Below are positions 41,844 to 51,675 of a stretch of DNA of 64,000 nt, piece after piece. Each line of letters opens with the position of its first letter. Position 1 is the stretch's first letter. The notes under the pieces were generated by a model. The model was given only the letters and a program-made list of their open reading frames with translations. It had not been told where the DNA came from and searched no databases. This DNA comes from Acinetobacter kyonggiensis (lineage in GTDB: Bacteria > Pseudomonadota > Gammaproteobacteria > Pseudomonadales > Moraxellaceae): NCBI RefSeq assembly GCF_900107285.1, contig NZ_FNPK01000004.1:1-64000 (forward strand), in the 5' to 3' direction. The translations under genes were made by a program, and so were the position numbers.

Positions 41844-43933
41844 TTCACCTCTCCTACTGGAATTTCATCACTGTAAATGGCTTCTGACTCACGCACACTT
41901 GGATTAGGATCTGCCAATGCACGACGAATCACACCAATTGCAGCAAACAACATTACAATTGCCACTATCATAAAGAAACCACAAAGTACCGCATTGATTT
42001 GATTAGAAAAGACAATGGTTTGCATTTCGGTAATGTCTTTGGCTGGTTTTAAAATTTCATTACGCGCAATCGCATCAGAGAATCGGTTAGCTTGAGCCAA
42101 GAAACCAATTTTTGGATTCTCATGGAAGATTTTTTGCCAGCCTGCCGTCATACAGGTAATAAATAAGAAAATGGTGGGAATAATTGTGATCCAAACATAT
42201 TTCTCTTTCTTCATTTTAAATAGGATAACCGTACCCAAAATAAGTGCCATTGCAGCAAGCATTTGGTTACCAATACCAAAGAGAGGCCACAAACTATTAA
42301 TACCACCAAGTGGGTCAATCACACCTTGATAAACAAAGAAGCCCCATCCCGCGACAGCAACAGCCGTACCAACCATATTACCCCAAAAATTATGTGAATT
42401 TTTAAGTGACGGAATTACAATACCCACCGTATCTTGAACCATGAAACGGCAAGCGCGTGTACCTGCATCGACTGCGGTTAAAATGAATAATGCTTCGAAT
42501 AAAATTGCAAAGTGATACCAAAAAGCCATCATTGAACGGTTATTAAAAATTTCCGTAATAATATGCGCCATCCCAATCGCAAATGTTGGAGCACCACCTG
42601 TACGTGATAAAATTGTGCTTTCACCAACCTCTTGAGCCAACAAAGTTAATGCTTCAGGAGTTACCACAAAACCTAAAGTACGGACAGCTTCAGCAGCACT
42701 TTCAACCGTTGTACCCAAAACTGCCGCAGGGGCATTAATTGCAAAATAAACACCTGGTTCTAAAATAGTGGCACAAATCATTGCCATGACAGCAACAAAA
42801 GATTCCACCAACATCCCCCCATAACCAATCATACGAATATCCACTTCGTTATTGACCAGTTTAGGTGTAGTTCCTGACGAAACCAACGCATGGAAACCTG
42901 AAATTGCACCACACGCAATCGTAATGAATAAGAATGGGAACATAGATCCGGCAAAGACAGGGCCAGTACCATCAATAAAATGCGTTACAGCAGGCATTTT
43001 CATTTCTGGTAATGCCACCATAATGCCCACCGCTAGACCTGCAATCACACCAATCTTCAAGAATGTCGATAAGTAATCACGTGGCGCAAGCAATAACCAC
43101 ACAGGTAAGACTGAAGCAATAAAACCGTAACCAATCAAACACCATGTCAATTGCGTCCCTGTGAGCGTAAACAAAGGCCCCCAATAAGGATCGGCTGCAA
43201 TATTCCCACCATAAACAATTCCCGCCATCATCAACACAAAGCCAATGAGCGAAACCTCGGCAATTTTTCCTGGACGGATATAACGCATGTATACGCCCAT
43301 AAACAATGCAATGGGAATGGTTGCCGCAATACTAAACACACCCCAAGGGCTATGTGCGAGTGCTTTTACAACCACAAGTGCTAATACGGCAAGAATAATA
43401 ATCATCACGCCTAATGCACCAAGCATAACGATAATTCCAGCAAAGGAACCAAGTTCTTGCTTCGCCATTTCACCTAATGAACGCCCATCACGACGGGTCG
43501 AAATAAACAACACCAAAAAGTCTTGAACAGCGCCCGCGAGAACGACACCGACCAACAACCAAATCGTTCCTGGCAAATAACCCATCTGTGCAGCCAGAAT
43601 AGGACCGACTAAAGGCCCTGCACCAGCAATCGCTGCGAAGTGATGTCCAAACAAGACATATTTATTGGTAGGCACATAATCCAGACCATCAGCTAAACGA
43701 TGTGCTGGTGTTAAACGTCGCGCATTGAGTTCAAAAACTTTATTCGCAATAAATAAACTATAGAAACGATAAGCAATGCTATATATACAGATGGCTGCTA
43801 AAACCAGCCAAACAGCATTTACATGCTCACCTCTGCTCAGTGCAAGCGTCCCAAATGATACTGCACCTAAAACTGCGACTAAAATCCATACTATTTTTGA
43901 AGTTGTTGATAACTTCTGTTGAGTCGTTTCCAT
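41840..43933 (-). CDS. CstA/BtsT-family carbon-starvation transporter (pyruvate or peptides)
   Basis: This 697-residue transporter with about 18 helices has the CstA hallmarks: GHHFAAIAGAGPLVGPILAA near residue 95, SSGTTPKLVNNE near 355, MVESFVAVMAMICA near 375 and VDAGTRACRFMVQDTVG near 485. E. coli BtsT imports pyruvate; CstA imports peptides or pyruvate. The partner yjiX follows with a four-base overlap. I cannot tell the substrate from sequence. No BtsSR-type two-component regulator is encoded nearby. Confidence 0.9.
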   Translation of the reverse strand: METTQQKLSTTSKIVWILVAVLGAVSFGTLALSRGEHVNAVWLVLAAICIYSIAYRFYSLFIANKVFELNARRLTPAHRLADGLDYVPTNKYVLFGHHFAAIAGAGPLVGPILAAQMGYLPGTIWLLVGVVLAGAVQDFLVLFISTRRDGRSLGEMAKQELGSFAGIIVMLGALGVMIIILAVLALVVVKALAHSPWGVFSIAATIPIALFMGVYMRYIRPGKIAEVSLIGFVLMMAGIVYGGNIAADPYWGPLFTLTGTQLTWCLIGYGFIASVLPVWLLLAPRDYLSTFLKIGVIAGLAVGIMVALPEMKMPAVTHFIDGTGPVFAGSMFPFLFITIACGAISGFHALVSSGTTPKLVNNEVDIRMIGYGGMLVESFVAVMAMICATILEPGVYFAINAPAAVLGTTVESAAEAVRTLGFVVTPEALTLLAQEVGESTILSRTGGAPTFAIGMAHIITEIFNNRSMMAFWYHFAILFEALFILTAVDAGTRACRFMVQDTVGIVIPSLKNSHNFWGNMVGTAVAVAGWGFFVYQGVIDPLGGINSLWPLFGIGNQMLAAMALILGTVILFKMKKEKYVWITIIPTIFLFITCMTAGWQKIFHENPKIGFLAQANRFSDAIARNEILKPAKDITEMQTIVFSNQINAVLCGFFMIVAIVMLFAAIGVIRRALADPNPSVRESEAIYSDEIPVGEVK

Positions 43934-44051
43934 GTCAATCCCTCATCTATTCTGCATAAATCAGCGTTCATTTTTATTGTCTGGCTTACTGCTGTTTGCT
44001 CTTTTGTGACGGTACTCCTTATATTTTATTTTTCATTTATAGTTCTGGCAT

Positions 44052-44081
44052 AAAAAAAGGGACGATTTTCATCATCCCTTT
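44052..44081 (-). terminator. Terminator of efp
   Basis: AAAGGGA and GAT pair with ATC and TCCCTTT. On the minus strand it is followed by seven T residues, and it begins 25 bases after the efp stop. Confidence 0.75.
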
Positions 44082-44105
44082 CGATAATAGTCTATTTTTA
44101 AACCA

Positions 44106-44675
44106 TTATGCACGTTCTAAATAATCACCCGTACGAGTATCTACACGAACGCTTTCTTCTTGCTGTACGAATAATGGTACACGAACAACTGCACCAGTTT
44201 CGAGTTTAGCAGGCTTACCGCCACCGCCAGAAGTATCACCACGTACACCTGGATCAGTTTCAACAATTTTCAAGACCACAAAATTCGGTGCACTTACTGT
44301 CAATGGAATACCATTGAACAACATAATGGTACATTTTTCGTTTGAATCGTCTTTCAACCATTTAGCAGCATCGCCCATCGCAGTTTTGTCAGCTGTGATT
44401 TGTTCGAAGCTTACTGGATCCATAAAGTTCCAGAGTTCGCCATCGTTATAAAGGTAATCCATTTCAACTTCTACAATGTCTGCACCTTCCAGTGTTTCAT
44501 TGGATTTGAACGTTTTTTCTAAAACTTTACCCGTTTTAAGATTACGCAATTTCACACGGTTAAATGCTTGACCTTTACCAGGTTTCACATATTCATTTTC
44601 CATGATTGAACATGGGTTACTATCCAGCATGACCTTTAGGCCAGCTTTAAAATCATTTGTCGAATAATTGGCCAT
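44106..44675 (-). CDS. efp: Translation elongation factor P
   Basis: This 189-residue factor rescues ribosomes stalled at polyproline sequences. Its domain I loop contains [10 protein letters not shown], with Lys34 at the known modification site for beta-lysylation. The divergent neighbour is epmB, which makes the (R)-beta-lysine for that modification, so this EF-P should be of the lysylated type. The later OB domains end in [15 protein letters not shown]. Length is typical. Confidence 0.95.
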   Translation of the reverse strand: MANYSTNDFKAGLKVMLDSNPCSIMENEYVKPGKGQAFNRVKLRNLKTGKVLEKTFKSNETLEGADIVEVEMDYLYNDGELWNFMDPVSFEQITADKTAMGDAAKWLKDDSNEKCTIMLFNGIPLTVSAPNFVVLKIVETDPGVRGDTSGGGGKPAKLETGAVVRVPLFVQQEESVRVDTRTGDYLERA

Positions 44676-44745
44676 GAAAGGCTCACTCCAAACTTACTAA
44701 CTTAAATCTATTAATGCTAGACTAGCATCATTTTTTACATGCGGC

Positions 44746-45762
44746 ATGATAAACTATTTGTATCAAGAGCAAAACTGGCAATCTCAACTCAGTGACCTTA
44801 TTACAGACCCTTTAGAGTTACTTGAGGTGCTTAAGCTCTGTCCTGAGCAATTATTATCAGGGGCAATCCTTGCTTCTGAACAGTTCAAATTACGTGTTCC
44901 CCGTGCATTTGTCGGAAAAATGACCGTTGGTGATCCACTTGACCCCCTTTTACTGCAAGTATTACCTCATCATCTAGAACTCGAAGACCACCCTGACTTC
45001 GTGACAGACCCATTAGGTGAAGAACAAGCCAATCAACAACCGGGTGTATTACACAAATATAAATCTCGCTTTTTACTCACCTTAACGGGTGCTTGTGCAG
45101 TTCACTGTCGCTATTGTTTTCGCCGTCATTTTCCTTATCAAGAAAATTTACCTAAGAATGAAGATTGGCTAAACATTCAAAATTATATTGAAAGCCAACC
45201 AGATATCAATGAAGTCATTTTTAGTGGTGGAGATCCACTTACGCTCTCAAATCGAAAACTAAAACTGTGGATTGATCGTTTAGAGTCTTTACCGCAAATT
45301 AAATTTTTGAGAATTCATTCACGAGTTCCTATCGTAATCCCCAACCGTGTCGATGAAGAGCTTGTTTCTCTATTAAAAAACAGTAGGCTACGGATTATTC
45401 TAGTGGTACACTCAAATCACGCAGCTGAGCTTGATGATTTGACTTGCGCTAAGCTTTCGCTATTAGTTCAACAGCAAATTACCGTGCTCAACCAAGCAGT
45501 TTTATTAAAGGGAATCAATAATTCTGCACAGGTTTTAGTCGATTTAAGTTATCGTTTGTTTGATGCAGGTGTAATGCCATATTATTTACATGTATTAGAT
45601 AAAGTAAAAGGCGCGCATCATTTTGACTTAAGTCCTAAAGAGATTAATCTTATATATAAAGATGTTTTAGAGAACCTTCCTGGATATTTGGTTCCTAAAC
45701 TCGTTAGGGAAATAGCGGGCGAAAAAAACAAAACACCGCTTTTTGGGGTTTCAACTTTTTGA
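44746..45762 (+). CDS. epmB: EF-P-(R)-beta-lysine pathway lysine 2,3-aminomutase
   Basis: This 338-residue radical SAM enzyme converts L-lysine to (R)-beta-lysine for modification of EF-P. The CXXXCXXC cluster motif is in TGACAVHCRYCFRRHFPY near residue 122, followed by the GGDPL motif (FSGGDPLTLS) near 163. It lies 70 bases from, and divergent to, efp. EpmA, the ligase that attaches the product, is not in this window. Confidence 0.93.
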   Translation: MINYLYQEQNWQSQLSDLITDPLELLEVLKLCPEQLLSGAILASEQFKLRVPRAFVGKMTVGDPLDPLLLQVLPHHLELEDHPDFVTDPLGEEQANQQPGVLHKYKSRFLLTLTGACAVHCRYCFRRHFPYQENLPKNEDWLNIQNYIESQPDINEVIFSGGDPLTLSNRKLKLWIDRLESLPQIKFLRIHSRVPIVIPNRVDEELVSLLKNSRLRIILVVHSNHAAELDDLTCAKLSLLVQQQITVLNQAVLLKGINNSAQVLVDLSYRLFDAGVMPYYLHVLDKVKGAHHFDLSPKEINLIYKDVLENLPGYLVPKLVREIAGEKNKTPLFGVSTF

Positions 45763-45776
45763 GTTAAATAATAACG

Positions 45777-47522
45777 ATGCTTATGAGTACTTCAGATATC
45801 TTCCAAACTCCAACAGAGTTAAAGTTGGAAAAACTGAGCTTTTGTCCATCTAATGCAAAAGGTCTGCAAGAATGGGTAGCTAATTTATCCATTCTACAAC
45901 TCGGGAATTCTTCAAAAGAACTTTTCAACGCGTTACTCGAAATTTCAGAACTTAAATGCCCAGAAATGCTTCGTTTTGATTTAATTCAAATTCTACACCC
46001 AACCATTGATAATGTATTGATTAGCTTGGAAAAACATTTTTTCAATCAAAGCCTTATCACCTCTGATCGTAATGATCAAATTATTGAATTGGCGATGTTA
46101 TTACGCAGCCATTTCGCAAAAATTTATATCGATATTTCAAAAAGATGCAACACACAGTTAAGTTTGCAAAAATTTTCATTGTTTGCCTTTAATCAAAAGA
46201 AAAGTTTACAAACTGCAAGAATGGTTTCGACCTATTACGCATTGCAACAACTGTCATTGTTACTTTATCAACAACATTTGTTATATAGCACACCTTTATT
46301 TGGGCAATGGTTAGTGGCACACCAATTGCTTGAATGTGCGATTAAAAACAATTTCTATCAAACGAACATCAATCAGATTTTAGATACTCAACACCAATTA
46401 CAAACCATTACTCAGGCTTACTCACAGCTTATTTTACTCGATATCTTCAATACGCATCAAATTCGCCCTTCTGAAATGCAAGGTCTATATTTGTGTAGCT
46501 TTGATTGGGCAAAACTGGTTCACATCTTATCTAAAGAAACCACGCTTTCACGCTATATTATTGACATCAACAAAGATCACCCACCTGTTTTCAATACTGA
46601 TCAATCCAGTTTATATAAACCGACCATCTATATTTCGACCCAAAATTTACTTGATCATCTATCTGAAACTCAATCGAAAAAAACGGGATATTTATCGCGT
46701 AATGAAAAGCTCTTCTTAACCCCTGCCTTACATTTTCATATTCACAACTTACTGACAACAAACACCGAACGTCGCTATGAACGTTACGAATACTCTGCAC
46801 AATTACAAATATGTTTTAGTCTTGCCGTTGCACACTTTTACCTCTCGAAAGGTAAAAACTTTCATGAAACTTTGGATTTAGAAAATAATTATCAATTCCA
46901 AAATGAAAGCACATTTATTAATTCAATGAATTCTAATATTCCTGCTGAAATCACAACCGCTAAAACCCTCGATCGAGAAGCTAAACAAATTTATTCTGCT
47001 GACGTTCTTGATATTAGTGTGAATGGTTACAGAATTAAATGGACAGGGATTACACCTACGAATTTAAAAACCGGTGAATTTATTCTTATTCAAGAAAGCA
47101 CCAATAGCCCTTGGCGCGGTGGTGTAATTCGTTGGATTAAACAGTCGACAGAAAAAAGTTTAGAGCTTGGTCTTGAAGTATTAGCGCAAGATTTATTCCC
47201 CTGTTCAGTCATGGTAAAAACTGAGCGCCATAACAATAATTATCAACCTGCATTGATTGTTCAAACAGCTCAACTAGATAATATTTCGACCAGCTTAATT
47301 GTCTCAGGCTCACACCTATTTAGAGAAAAACAAACCATTCACTTACGATTAGGAAAAGAAGAACTCAAAATTTATCTCACCAAAGCACAGCTAATTACAC
47401 AAAGTTTTATCCGATTTGAGTTTGAATTACTCAATGATCAACAAGAAATTTTAGTTAAAAACTTTATCAATAAACAAATGAATGAAATCAAGAATCACGA
47501 TTTATGGGAAGCATTGAAGTGA
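45777..47522 (+). CDS. PilZ-domain protein paired with a FimX-like protein
   Basis: This 581-residue cytoplasmic protein has a long helical N-terminal part (to about 390) that I do not recognise. A PilZ-like beta-barrel follows at about 395-490 (LDREAKQIYSADVLDISVNG), with the DISVNG motif resembling the c-di-GMP contact (D/N)XSXXG. The upstream RXXXR motif is only partly kept, so nucleotide binding is uncertain. The gene overlaps the next, FimX-like gene. In Pseudomonas and Xanthomonas FimX works with a PilZ protein in type IV pilus assembly, so a similar role is likely here. A second ATG is two codons in. Confidence 0.65.
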   Translation: MLMSTSDIFQTPTELKLEKLSFCPSNAKGLQEWVANLSILQLGNSSKELFNALLEISELKCPEMLRFDLIQILHPTIDNVLISLEKHFFNQSLITSDRNDQIIELAMLLRSHFAKIYIDISKRCNTQLSLQKFSLFAFNQKKSLQTARMVSTYYALQQLSLLLYQQHLLYSTPLFGQWLVAHQLLECAIKNNFYQTNINQILDTQHQLQTITQAYSQLILLDIFNTHQIRPSEMQGLYLCSFDWAKLVHILSKETTLSRYIIDINKDHPPVFNTDQSSLYKPTIYISTQNLLDHLSETQSKKTGYLSRNEKLFLTPALHFHIHNLLTTNTERRYERYEYSAQLQICFSLAVAHFYLSKGKNFHETLDLENNYQFQNESTFINSMNSNIPAEITTAKTLDREAKQIYSADVLDISVNGYRIKWTGITPTNLKTGEFILIQESTNSPWRGGVIRWIKQSTEKSLELGLEVLAQDLFPCSVMVKTERHNNNYQPALIVQTAQLDNISTSLIVSGSHLFREKQTIHLRLGKEELKIYLTKAQLITQSFIRFEFELLNDQQEILVKNFINKQMNEIKNHDLWEALK

Positions 47523-49621
47523 GAAATCCATTATTGTCTAAAAAGTTAAAACGTACCGAGACGCGTTTACTCATTATCGATGATAATCAAATACGTTTTA
47601 ATCAGATTCGTGATCTTTTAATATCGAACGAACATATCGTACAGGCAACATTGCTTGATGATTTACAAAATTTTGAGAAGCAATTGCATCAAAATTGGGA
47701 TCTGGTCATTTTTGGCCGTGCTTATGACTTAAAATATGAACAGGCTTTAAGCTTAATCCAATTATCAAAACAGCCTAACTTACCGATTATTCTGCTAAAA
47801 CCCGATAATTATCAGGCAGAACAATATGCGAGTTATATTCGTAAAGGCGTTTACGACATTTTAAATCTGGATTATCTCGATCGTTTCTATATTGGTTTAC
47901 TCCGTGCCCTTTCATTGAGCCGACTACTTCTAACACAACAACATTTAATGAATGAGTTAGAATCAGCACAAACCCAAGCTCAATCTTTAGCGCAAGATAG
48001 CAATAAAGCCATTGCACTGATTCAAGAAGGCATTCATATTCAAGCCAATGCTGAATATTTAAGTCTATTTGGAATAAAAAATGAGGAGGATATTGTTGGT
48101 CTTCCTTTGCTTGATCTTTTACAACCAAAAGAATTAAATGACTTTAAGTTGCGGTTTAAAAAAATTACCCAAGGTCAATTCGATTTCGGTCGTTTTGATA
48201 TCACCACCTTAAATAATCACGTTGCTATTCCAAATCCGCTTAAAATCGAATTTTTACCTTCTACGGATGAAGATGCATTACAAATTACCATTGATATTGA
48301 AAATTCAGCATCAACCAATGTAACCAGCAGTACAACTGAGAAAAACACACAAAAGCCAAATACATATCAGTTGATCAATCGAGCAATCACCAAACAACCC
48401 TCTAATATTAATGCATTGGTGCTCTTTTCTTTAGCATCATGCCCTGAAATTATTTTTCAAGGTGATTGGATCACTTCAAAAAATTATTTCAATCAGATCA
48501 ATGAGTTTTTAAAAGATCAAACGCATGCTCCATTATTTCAAATTGCTACTGGTGTTTTTATTGGTTTATTCCAAGCAGAATCCAAAGCAAAATTAGAATC
48601 TAAACTCATTGGCTTAAATTCACTCACTAAACCACAATTATTAACCATCAATCAATCCACTTATCCACTCAATCTTAGAATTGGTTATTCAGTTTTAGAT
48701 AGTGAAATACGTGATGAAAATCACTTCGAACAATTTATTAATTTAGCTTACAGTACTGTTTTACCTAAAAATGAGCCTACACCACAGCTCGAATTAGAAA
48801 CGCGTATAGACAGCCCGACAATTGAACTACAGCATCAGGAAATCAAGTCCGTAGATGCCGTACCTGAATCTGCACTCATTCGCGCTTTACAACACAGTTT
48901 AGACCGAGGTGAGATTCATCTTAAATATCAACAGTTGTATGATAAACAAGATAGTAATTTATACACCTATGAAGTAACGAGTGGCTTCATTTTTGAGAAC
49001 ACATGGAAAGATTTATCCAGTTTAAGAGAATTGGCAGAAGATACTGAATTATCAATTAAATTGGATCGCTGGATTTTAGTTGAATCATGTAAACAACTGC
49101 ATAATTTCATTACTCAATATCCTGAAGCAAAATTGATTGTAAATTTAAATAAAGCAGTCTTATTGCTTGATCGTACTTTCCCTGAATTTATCTCCAAATT
49201 AATTACGATTGTTCGAAGTAAACTCACTCACCCGCTTATTTTACAATTTTCAGAAGAAGACCTGACTCAGAACATACCTGATGCACAAAAACATATCGCG
49301 CAATTACGCCAATTTGGTGCTGAAATATCCTTAAGAGACTTTGGTAACAGTATTTATAGTGAATCTGCTGCACGTCAACTCGATATCAACGGCTTAACAT
49401 TACATCACAGTCTGACTAAAATGCTACAGTCAGAACAATCCACACAAGAATTACAAGAAAAAATCAAAACGTTCCATGAAATTAAACCCGTTGAAATTAT
49501 GCTGCGTGATTTAAATGACATGACACTGTTTGCAAATGCGTGGAATGTGGATGCTCGCTTTATTCAAGGTGACTATTTCCAGAAAAAACTAGATCATCTT
49601 ATTGATGTACAAGACCAATAG
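47504..49621 (+). CDS. FimX-like REC-PAS-(GGDEF)-EAL protein, enzymatically degenerate
   Basis: This 705-residue protein begins with a receiver-like domain (20-140) whose phospho-acceptor site reads DLVIFGRAYD, so phosphorylation is unlikely. A PAS-like domain follows (165-265), then a remnant GGDEF-like region and an EAL domain (about 455-700). The EAL motif is EVT, the FEITE position reads LQFSEE and DDFG reads RDFG, so metal-binding acids are missing and hydrolysis of c-di-GMP is unlikely. This resembles P. aeruginosa FimX (691 residues, EVL motif), a c-di-GMP receptor for twitching motility. It overlaps the PilZ gene; GTG at 47519 is an alternative start, overlapping the stop as GTGA. Confidence 0.72.
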   Translation: MGSIEVRNPLLSKKLKRTETRLLIIDDNQIRFNQIRDLLISNEHIVQATLLDDLQNFEKQLHQNWDLVIFGRAYDLKYEQALSLIQLSKQPNLPIILLKPDNYQAEQYASYIRKGVYDILNLDYLDRFYIGLLRALSLSRLLLTQQHLMNELESAQTQAQSLAQDSNKAIALIQEGIHIQANAEYLSLFGIKNEEDIVGLPLLDLLQPKELNDFKLRFKKITQGQFDFGRFDITTLNNHVAIPNPLKIEFLPSTDEDALQITIDIENSASTNVTSSTTEKNTQKPNTYQLINRAITKQPSNINALVLFSLASCPEIIFQGDWITSKNYFNQINEFLKDQTHAPLFQIATGVFIGLFQAESKAKLESKLIGLNSLTKPQLLTINQSTYPLNLRIGYSVLDSEIRDENHFEQFINLAYSTVLPKNEPTPQLELETRIDSPTIELQHQEIKSVDAVPESALIRALQHSLDRGEIHLKYQQLYDKQDSNLYTYEVTSGFIFENTWKDLSSLRELAEDTELSIKLDRWILVESCKQLHNFITQYPEAKLIVNLNKAVLLLDRTFPEFISKLITIVRSKLTHPLILQFSEEDLTQNIPDAQKHIAQLRQFGAEISLRDFGNSIYSESAARQLDINGLTLHHSLTKMLQSEQSTQELQEKIKTFHEIKPVEIMLRDLNDMTLFANAWNVDARFIQGDYFQKKLDHLIDVQDQ

Positions 49622-49651
49622 GTCTTGTACATGTTTTCTAGAATATAAATT

Positions 49652-49698
49652 TTAGATGTAAAAAAAACGGGCAAAATGCCCGTTTTTTTTACATCTAA
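49652..49698. terminator. Bidirectional terminator between fimX-like gene and rpmE
   Basis: A perfect 21-bp inverted repeat with five-base loop AAAAT has the core ACGGGC-GCCCGT flanked by eight A and eight T residues. It serves both convergent genes; the rpmE stop lies at its edge. Confidence 0.9.
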
Positions 49699-49703
49699 CA
49701 GTA

Positions 49704-49934
49704 TTAGTCAGGACGTTTGATAGAACGTGACATACCAGAAAAACGTTGTTTGAACTTGTCGATACGACCACCTTGATCAACATTCTTCTGTTTACCAGTA
49801 TAGAATGGGTGGCATGCAGAACATACGTCTAGGTAAATAGTTTCTTTACCAATCGCTGAACGAGTTTCGATTACATTACCACATGAACAAGTAGCAACTA
49901 ATTTTTCATATTTTGGGTGGATATCGGCGCGCAT
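49704..49934 (-). CDS. rpmE: Ribosomal protein L31 (zinc form)
   Basis: This 76-residue protein is bL31. It keeps cysteines at 16, 18, 38 and 41 (ATCSCGN and [14 protein letters not shown]), so it is the zinc-containing form rather than the zinc-free YkgM type. It is transcribed alone, with a strong terminator directly after it. The gap of 200 bases on its 5' side holds its promoter. Confidence 0.96.
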   Translation of the reverse strand: MRADIHPKYEKLVATCSCGNVIETRSAIGKETIYLDVCSACHPFYTGKQKNVDQGGRIDKFKQRFSGMSRSIKRPD

Positions 49935-50134
49935 GGTCGACTACTCCTAAGTTAAGAAAGGCTTATGCTGTCATCGCAATTGATCACTCTCATTATTAGA
50001 GGAAAAAGCTTATCCAAAGAAAAGCGAGATCAACACCACAACAGACCATTCTTTTGGCCCACCGAGACGGATACCGTCAGAGCTAAGCACAACAAGTGGG
50101 CGTGATTATACGGCAAAAAATATAAAATAGCGAA

Positions 50135-51115
50135 TTATTCTTGAGGCTCAGATACTGGATGCTTCGACCAATAATTCGCGATCACACCACAAACCATTAA
50201 CTGAATTTGATGAAAGATCATAATCGGTAAAACAATCATTCCTAAAGGCTGCCCGATAAATAAAATCTGTGCCATCGGTACACCACTGGCTAGCGTTTTT
50301 TTAGAACTACAAAAGAAGATCGCAATTTGATCTGCTTTATTAAAGCCCAACCATTTGGGAATATAAAAAGCCAGCAACATAATCAGGGTTAAGAATATTG
50401 AACAAACCAAAGTTAAAATCAATAAGGTTTGCCAACTGACAATTGTCCATAGTCCAGCAACCACTGCGCCACTAAAAGCACCGTAGACCACCATCAAAAT
50501 GGTGCTCTGATCGAAAAATTTGACCAAACTGGGTGTTTTCAACATGTGAGGATAAACATAAGGACGGAGTAGCTGCCCTAAAACAAAAGGTACTAATAAC
50601 AATAAGGTAATTTTAATAATAGATGAGGTTGGATCAAATCCTTGTTGAGACTGACCTAAAATAAAGAAACTCACCAATATTGGCGTTATAAACATTCCAA
50701 TCAAATTAGAAAATGAAGCACTACATACCGCACTGGCAACATTACCTTTCGCAACAGAAGTAAAAGCGATAGAAGATTGTACCGTCGATGGCAAAAAGCA
50801 CATAAATAAAAAACCCCAGTACAATTCCTGCCCCAAAATCGGCAACAAAACGGGCTTAGCCATCAGACCTAAAAGTGGAAATAATGCAAAGGTAAAAGTA
50901 AAAACAACAAGATGAAACTTCCAATGCATCACACCATCGACAAGTGCCTCTCTGGAAATTTTTGCACCATGTAAGAAAAATAAAATTGCAATTGCACCCG
51001 AGGTGATGACGCTAAAGATATTTGCAGCCAAACCTGATACTGGAACAATCGTTGCCAAGATCACCATCACAATCAGTAAAATGGTAAAGCGATCCAATGC
51101 CAATAATTTTAACAT
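50135..51115 (-). CDS. Bile acid:sodium symporter family protein (YfeH-like)
   Basis: This 326-residue inner-membrane protein with about nine or ten helices belongs to the SBF-like/YfeH group (COG0385). Visible stretches include FLPSTVQSSIAFTSVAKGNVA near 108-128, the crossover region of sodium symporters, and SSKKTLASGVPMAQILF near 270. The natural substrate of bacterial YfeH proteins is unknown. It stands alone on the minus strand. Confidence 0.85.
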   Translation of the reverse strand: MLKLLALDRFTILLIVMVILATIVPVSGLAANIFSVITSGAIAILFFLHGAKISREALVDGVMHWKFHLVVFTFTFALFPLLGLMAKPVLLPILGQELYWGFLFMCFLPSTVQSSIAFTSVAKGNVASAVCSASFSNLIGMFITPILVSFFILGQSQQGFDPTSSIIKITLLLLVPFVLGQLLRPYVYPHMLKTPSLVKFFDQSTILMVVYGAFSGAVVAGLWTIVSWQTLLILTLVCSIFLTLIMLLAFYIPKWLGFNKADQIAIFFCSSKKTLASGVPMAQILFIGQPLGMIVLPIMIFHQIQLMVCGVIANYWSKHPVSEPQE

Positions 51116-51262
51116 TGCTACTTCCTGTAATTATTTAAAAATAAAAAAAGCCCAATAAGTGAGTTTACCTAGTGGTAAAGTTTCATCTTACTGGGCTGGG
51201 TAAATAAAGCTAGTTTTTCAATTCAATGTTGAATATTTAGTTTATCTATACCACTTTTTTCA

Positions 51263-51664
51263 TTAGTTATTTCGAGCATTGACATCTTGCTGAATTAACT
51301 CAATCTTATAACCGTCTGGATCTTCCACAAAAGCTATGACCGTGATGCCACCTTTCATTGGCCCCGCTTCACGTACCACTTTACCACCGCGCACTTTAAT
51401 TTCTTCGCAAGCTTGATAAGCATCATCCACCGCAATGGCAATATGACCATAAGCATTGCCTAACTCATAGCTTGTCGTATCCCAGTTATGCGTAAGCTCT
51501 AGTACCGTATGATTCTTTTCATCACCATAACCAACAAAGGCCAAAGTAAAACGACCTTCTTCATAATCACGCTTACGAAGTAAAGTCATACCGAGTACTT
51601 CAGTATAGAACGCTAAAGATTGTTCTAAATTGCCTACACGTAACATGGTATGCAGCATGCGCAT
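51263..51664 (-). CDS. gloA: Lactoylglutathione lyase (glyoxalase I)
   Basis: This metal-dependent enzyme of 133 residues converts the methylglyoxal-glutathione hemithioacetal to S-lactoylglutathione. The sequence [20 protein letters not shown], the ELTHNW glutamate segment, YGHIAIAV and [12 protein letters not shown] contain the family's His and Glu metal ligands. The open frame starts nine bases earlier, but ATG at 51664 has AAGG at a better distance and matches the known N-terminus. It directly follows ampG, with its ribosome-binding site overlapping the ampG end. Confidence 0.93.
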   Translation of the reverse strand: MRMLHTMLRVGNLEQSLAFYTEVLGMTLLRKRDYEEGRFTLAFVGYGDEKNHTVLELTHNWDTTSYELGNAYGHIAIAVDDAYQACEEIKVRGGKVVREAGPMKGGITVIAFVEDPDGYKIELIQQDVNARNN

Positions 51665-51675
51665 CTTATTCATCC

